Origin: Candidatus Nomurabacteria bacterium CG_4_10_14_0_2_um_filter_30_12
Lineage (GTDB): Bacteria; Patescibacteriota; Minisyncoccia; Phycocordibacterales; UBA9973
DNA: 7,755 nucleotides
Assembly: GCA_002792755.1 (NCBI GenBank)
Contig: PFOY01000033.1
Span: forward strand, 5,369 to 13,123
Reading direction: 5' to 3'
Within the stretch, counting starts at the first letter, position 1. Each line of letters starts with the position of its first letter. A program made the translations under genes and the position numbers. Under the pieces are notes generated by a model, which had not been told where the DNA came from, searched no databases, and saw only the letters and a program-made list of their open reading frames with translations. Shown piece after piece: positions 5,319-7,755 of this stretch.

Positions 5319-6296
5319 ATGTATAAAATAAAAAAATCATTAGGACAAAATTTCTTAAAATCTACACTAGCACTTAATAAAATAGTGGAGGCTGGAGAAG
5401 TTTCTTCTGAAGATATTATTTTAGAAATAGGTCCTGGGAAGGGTGCACTCACAGAAAAGCTTTTAGAAAAAGCTGGTTGTGTTATAGCTGTTGAAAAAGA
5501 TTATGAACTTTTTAATATTCTTCAAGAAAAATTTAAAAAGGAAATTGAAATTAAAAAATTAATTTTAATAAATGAAGATATACTTAAATTTGAAATTACG
5601 AATTACGAATTACGAATTAGAAAAATAATAAGGAATGTTGTTTTTAAAAGCATTGCGCAGGCTGTCGAGCCGAGCATAGCAATTTCCCAGCAGGGAAATA
5701 TGTGTGGTTTTAAAAATAATATTCCTCATTATTTTTCTTACAAAATCATCGCAAATATTCCTTACAACATCACCGGTGCGATATTCAAAAAATTCCTTGG
5801 TGGGGCAAATCAACCAGAAATGATGATACTAATGGTGCAAAATGAAGTCGCAAAAAGAATAGTCGCACGTGATAGAAAAGAGAGCATATTATCTATATCA
5901 GTAAAAGTTTATGGAGATCCAAAAATAATAATGAAGGTGCCATCACGCTATTTTTCACCTGCACCAAAAGTAGATTCTGCAATAATAGCTATAAAAAACA
6001 TATCTAGAAAAATATTTATTGAAAATTCTCAAATTGTGCAAAGTCGAACTTTGCACAATTTACAATTTGAAGAGAAATTTTGGGAGATAATTCGTGCTGG
6101 TTTTGCTCATAAAAGGAAAAAACTATCATCAAACCTAAAAGACTTTCTTAAAAACAAGAAGGACGGAGGAATTGCCTCCGTAGAGAGTTTGGGAAACAAG
6201 CGGGCAGAGGAATTAACACTAAATGATTGGATTAAGTTGACTAAAAATACAACCCCTCCCAACCTTCCCTCGTCAAGGGAGGAAAAAATTCGGTAG
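5319..6296 (+). CDS. rsmA: 16S rRNA (adenine-N6,N6)-dimethyltransferase RsmA/KsgA
   Basis: The enzyme dimethylates two adjacent adenines in the 3'-terminal helix of 16S rRNA (A1518 and A1519 in Escherichia coli) with S-adenosylmethionine, a late step in small-subunit assembly. Motifs present: KKSLGQNFL (5-13; the usual His is Asn), SAM loop EIGPGKG (36-42), acidic E59 in VIAVEKD, NEDIL (85-89), catalytic NIPYNITG (146-153), QNEVAKRIVA (174-183), FSPAPKVDSAI (212-222), and KRKKLSSNL (265-273). At 325 residues it exceeds the usual 260-280 because repeats are translated within it: a heptamer array (residues 92-101), a large palindrome (about 101-140), a small palindrome (about 235-254), a hairpin (282-287), and a C/G-rich element forming the last 15 or so residues. 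Each lies between catalytic motifs or at the end. NNIPHY at 133-138, inside the right palindrome arm, imitates the true NIPY motif. The ATG at 5319 has no Shine-Dalgarno sequence but starts exactly where the family starts. Confidence 0.95.
   Translation: MYKIKKSLGQNFLKSTLALNKIVEAGEVSSEDIILEIGPGKGALTEKLLEKAGCVIAVEKDYELFNILQEKFKKEIEIKKLILINEDILKFEITNYELRIRKIIRNVVFKSIAQAVEPSIAISQQGNMCGFKNNIPHYFSYKIIANIPYNITGAIFKKFLGGANQPEMMILMVQNEVAKRIVARDRKESILSISVKVYGDPKIIMKVPSRYFSPAPKVDSAIIAIKNISRKIFIENSQIVQSRTLHNLQFEEKFWEIIRAGFAHKRKKLSSNLKDFLKNKKDGGIASVESLGNKRAEELTLNDWIKLTKNTTPPNLPSSREEKIR
5594..5619 (+). repeat. AATTACG heptamer array inside rsmA
   Basis: Three full AATTACG units and a partial AATTA lie in the coding sequence just before the palindromic element, translated as ITNYELRIR. 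The period of seven is not a multiple of three, so gain or loss of one unit would shift the reading frame. The same unit recurs at 7726-7755. Confidence 0.85.
5620..5737 (+). repeat. Palindromic element, copy B, in frame inside rsmA
   Basis: Arms 5620-5649 and 5708-5737 are inverted repeats matching at 27 of 30 positions. The 58-nt interior has hairpin 1 (GGCT, loop GTCG, AGCC; 5660-5671, with possible outer pairing of ATTGC and GCAAT) and hairpin 2 (ATTTCCC, loop AGCA, GGGAAAT; 5682-5699). The core AGGCTGTCGAGCCGAG (5659-5674) matches the uvrD copy on the opposite strand at 15 of 16 bases. The total span of 118 bp equals that of the uvrD copy. It is translated without a stop as part of residues 101-140, between the NEDIL and NIPY motifs. 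Confidence 0.9.
6021..6080 (+). repeat. Small nested palindrome in frame inside rsmA
   Basis: AAATTGTGCAAAGT (6031-6044) and ACTTTGCACAATTT (6048-6061) form a perfect 14-bp stem with loop CGA. Outside it, 6021-6037 also pairs imperfectly with 6062-6080. It is translated as IVQSRTLHNLQF between the PKVDSAI motif and FWEIIRAGF, where RsmA proteins usually have only a short linker. Confidence 0.85.
6163..6181 (+). repeat. Short GC-rich hairpin inside rsmA
   Basis: ACGGAGG (6163-6169) and CCTCCGT (6175-6181) form a perfect 7-bp stem with loop AATTG. It encodes DGGIAS, in the C-terminal helical domain. It could be another trapped repeat or a chance hairpin in coding sequence. Confidence 0.5.
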
Positions 6297-6326
6297 TCCC
6301 CCTGACAAGGGGGGTTTAGGGGGGTT
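6251..6326 (+). repeat. Inverted pair of C/G-rich hairpin repeats at the rsmA 3' end
   Basis: Unit 1 (6251-6282) starts AACCCCTCCC and has a 7-bp hairpin (6264-6270 against 6276-6282). Unit 2 (6297-6326) is an inverted relative with hairpin CCCCCT, loop GACA, AGGGGG (6298-6313), ending in GGGGGGTT. The units are about 14 bp apart, so the pair can also fold as one long hairpin. Unit 1 is translated as the TPPNLPSSREEK tail of RsmA; the TAG stop lies between the units. A T-rich stretch follows at 6341-6347, so the structure could reduce read-through, but the T-run is too far away for a classical terminator. Confidence 0.75.
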
Positions 6327-6355
6327 ATAAACTAGCATCTCTTTTTTAATCTTGA

Positions 6356-6361
6356 TATAAT
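6356..6361 (+). promoter_or_regulatory. -10 box immediately before the GTG of the small secreted protein
   Basis: A consensus TATAAT sits six bases before the GTG at 6368, the same spacing as at the first gene. No -35 box or Shine-Dalgarno sequence is evident. The arrangement suggests a leaderless message and supports GTG as the start. Confidence 0.5.
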
Positions 6362-6367
6362 ATAGAA

Positions 6368-6766
6368 GTGAAAAAGAGCATCTTTTATATTTTGCTAATT
6401 GCTTTTCTAGTATTTGTATATGCAAATACTACTTCTGCTTTTTCCTCTTTTGGAAGAGTTTTTGGTGGAATAATAATAAGTCCAAAAGCTTTACAAATAA
6501 CAGAATTAGAAGCAAGTGGTTTTATTTGCCCTATGTTTGGTACTTCAATTTCCATATTTCCTATTGGTTCTCCTGCAGGCACCCCTCTTAGTTATTTTAT
6601 ACCACCATATATAACTTCAAAAACTAGAACTATACCAAGATCTGGACAACTAATAATCGGGAAATACAGTTCACCAATGGTGATAACCTGTACTTCTCCA
6701 TACCCTCCATTTATTACAATACCAGTTACATTAAACACAATAATTCTTTTCGGAACAAGTAAATAA
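6368..6766 (+). CDS. Small secreted two-cysteine protein, function unknown
   Basis: This 132-residue protein begins with two lysines and a hydrophobic stretch (about 4-18) ending at ANTTSA, a good Sec signal peptide with cleavage near residue 24. The mature part of about 108 residues is rich in Pro, Ile, Thr and Ser and looks beta-stranded. It has only two cysteines (C54 in GFICPMFG and C108 in VITCTSP), which could form a disulfide, and a central motif SPAGTPLSYFIPP followed by IPRSGQLIIGKY. I recall proteins of this pattern as common secreted hypotheticals in Parcubacteria, often beside pilin or envelope genes, but no function is known. The GTG start is chosen because a TATAAT lies just before it and the signal peptide begins there. 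The next gene starts 18 bp after the stop, so the two probably share a transcript. Confidence 0.82.
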   Translation: MKKSIFYILLIAFLVFVYANTTSAFSSFGRVFGGIIISPKALQITELEASGFICPMFGTSISIFPIGSPAGTPLSYFIPPYITSKTRTIPRSGQLIIGKYSSPMVITCTSPYPPFITIPVTLNTIILFGTSK

Positions 6767-6784
6767 AGATCAACCAAATAAACA

Positions 6785-7717
6785 ATGAATTTTAATACTG
6801 AAAAATATAAAAAATTTCTACCTAGTAAAAAATTTGTACTAATAGTAAGTATTAGTATTGTTTTAGCTGTGATCATTTTCGTAATTTTCTTTATGTCTTC
6901 TGGCGGAGAACTTTTCTCTATTGGAGGTAAAAAAAGCAACACACCTCTAAAAGTAGAAAATCAAACCATCACAGAATTGATACAAAATGATACAGATGGT
7001 GACGGCATAGCAGATTGGGAAGAAGCTTTATGGGAAACAGATAAAAATAAAAAAATAACATTCAGTGATATGCCTGATACCACATATATAGAAAATAAAA
7101 AGAAAGAATTAAAAATAGAAGGAAGTGTCAACGAGAAAAATTTAACAGAAACTGATAAATTTGCTAGAGAATTCTTTACCAGTTATTCTGCAATGAAATC
7201 TTCAGGACAAGTAGACAATGAAGCTATAAACAATTTTTCTAGCGCATTAGGACAAAAAATAGTAAATCCAAATTTAATTGATAAATATAATGAAACTGAT
7301 ATAAAAATAAATTCCATAGATGATAATTCCTCAAAACTAAAATATTACGAAAATATAAAAAAGTTATTTAAAAGCTATCAATCAGTTGGAATAGGAAATG
7401 AATTATATATCGTTAGCCAGGGTTTGGCTTCAAGCTCTTCTAGCGACACTAGCCAATATGCTAAATTATCTACAATAGCAACTGCATATCAAGATTTTGC
7501 AAAAAAAGTAATTGAGACACGAGTTCCTAAAAGTCTTACAGATTATCATTTACGAATAGCAAATAGTGCGAACAATACTGGAATAAGTGTGGCAAACTTA
7601 GGAAAAATCACAAATGACCCTATCATCGGGCTTTCAGGACTTTCTCAATATCAAAAATACAGTGATAATTTAATAAAAACAGTGGCAGACCTAGAGGCTT
7701 TTTTATTAAAACAATAA
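6785..7717 (+). CDS. Membrane-anchored extracytoplasmic protein with EF-hand-like calcium loop
   Basis: This 310-residue protein has a short basic N-terminus, one strong membrane helix (about 17-38, FVLIVSISIVLAVIIFVIFF) and a large extracytoplasmic part. Residues 69-80 (DTDGDGIADWEE) fit a calcium-binding loop of the DxDxDGxxDxxE type seen in EF-hands, dockerin and thrombospondin type 3 repeats. It is followed by ETDKNKK, which could be a partial second loop. The remainder (120-310) is helical, Ser/Asn-rich and low in cysteine, with no catalytic motif I can name. Single-pass proteins with such a loop after the membrane helix are frequent in Patescibacteria; their roles are unknown. It lies 18 bp after the secreted-protein gene with no promoter between, so co-transcription is likely. 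No Shine-Dalgarno sequence is evident. Confidence 0.85.
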   Translation: MNFNTEKYKKFLPSKKFVLIVSISIVLAVIIFVIFFMSSGGELFSIGGKKSNTPLKVENQTITELIQNDTDGDGIADWEEALWETDKNKKITFSDMPDTTYIENKKKELKIEGSVNEKNLTETDKFAREFFTSYSAMKSSGQVDNEAINNFSSALGQKIVNPNLIDKYNETDIKINSIDDNSSKLKYYENIKKLFKSYQSVGIGNELYIVSQGLASSSSSDTSQYAKLSTIATAYQDFAKKVIETRVPKSLTDYHLRIANSANNTGISVANLGKITNDPIIGLSGLSQYQKYSDNLIKTVADLEAFLLKQ

Positions 7718-7725
7718 TAGAAGTC

Positions 7726-7755
7726 AATTATGAATTAACAATTACGAATTACGAA
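7726..7755 (+). repeat. AATTACG heptamer array running off the window end
   Basis: Units AATTATG, AATTAAC, AATTACG and AATTACG, then a partial unit, start nine bases after the stop of the last gene and continue to the final base. It is the same heptamer family as at 5594-5619, here intergenic. Confidence 0.8.

Noticed and set aside
5718..5762. Duplicated catalytic motif in RsmA (NIPHY before NIPY)
   Set aside because: AATATTCCT occurs twice, 36 bp apart, but the first copy is inside the palindrome arm and lacks the following NIT; only the second fits the active-site motif.
139..7717. Alternative genetic code with UGA as glycine, as in Gracilibacteria/SR1
   Set aside because: The six frames contain no in-frame TGA and use GGN glycine codons freely; lack of TGA stops in six genes is too few to argue for reassignment.

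Overview
The window is AT-rich, with lysine-, isoleucine- and asparagine-rich proteins and all six genes on the + strand. It looks like a piece of a Candidate Phyla Radiation (Patescibacteria, most likely Parcubacteria/Nomurabacteria-like) chromosome. The evidence is the gene content: a DUF5663-like small protein, a giant LysM-like membrane protein of unknown function, a small secreted two-cysteine protein, and a membrane-anchored protein with a DxDxDG calcium loop. The taxon is an inference from style and families, not from a marker gene. The long reading frames carry no in-frame TGA, and all six genes stop at TAA or TAG, so the standard bacterial code fits and the UGA-glycine code of Gracilibacteria/SR1 does not.

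Layout. 1-138: AT-rich leader with several TATAAT boxes. 139-444: DUF5663-like protein. 472-3147: 891-residue protein with a coiled coil, a 44-residue tandem repeat, a proline linker, two glycine-rich membrane segments and a LysM-like domain. 3165-3202: intrinsic terminator. 3225-5279: UvrD/PcrA-type superfamily 1 DNA helicase. 5319-6296: RsmA/KsgA 16S rRNA dimethyladenosine transferase. 6368-6766: small secreted protein. 6785-7717: single-pass membrane protein with an EF-hand-like loop. The helicase and rsmA are housekeeping genes; the flanking genes appear to serve the cell envelope. No prophage, CRISPR, transposase or RNA gene is visible.

The most striking feature is a dense set of short palindromic and tandem-repeat elements, many lying in frame inside uvrD and rsmA and translated. 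Two of them, one in each gene and in opposite orientation, are both about 118 bp. They share a 16-nt core (15 identical) and a second hairpin of 7 bp closed by an AGCA loop whose stem differs between copies by paired changes. Each is enclosed by about 30-bp inverted arms that match within a copy but not between copies. This recalls Rickettsia palindromic elements but has its own architecture. Around them are heptamer arrays (TAGGCGT-like at 5281-5311, AATTACG at 5594-5619 and 7726-7755), a C/G-rich hairpin family (3717-3747 and an inverted pair at 6251-6326, the latter supplying the RsmA C-terminal tail), and two further hairpins in rsmA. rsmA is consequently 325 residues rather than the usual 260-280, with all catalytic motifs kept.

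No gene has a convincing Shine-Dalgarno sequence. Several have a -10 box only 6-10 nt before the start codon, suggesting leaderless or near-leaderless transcripts.
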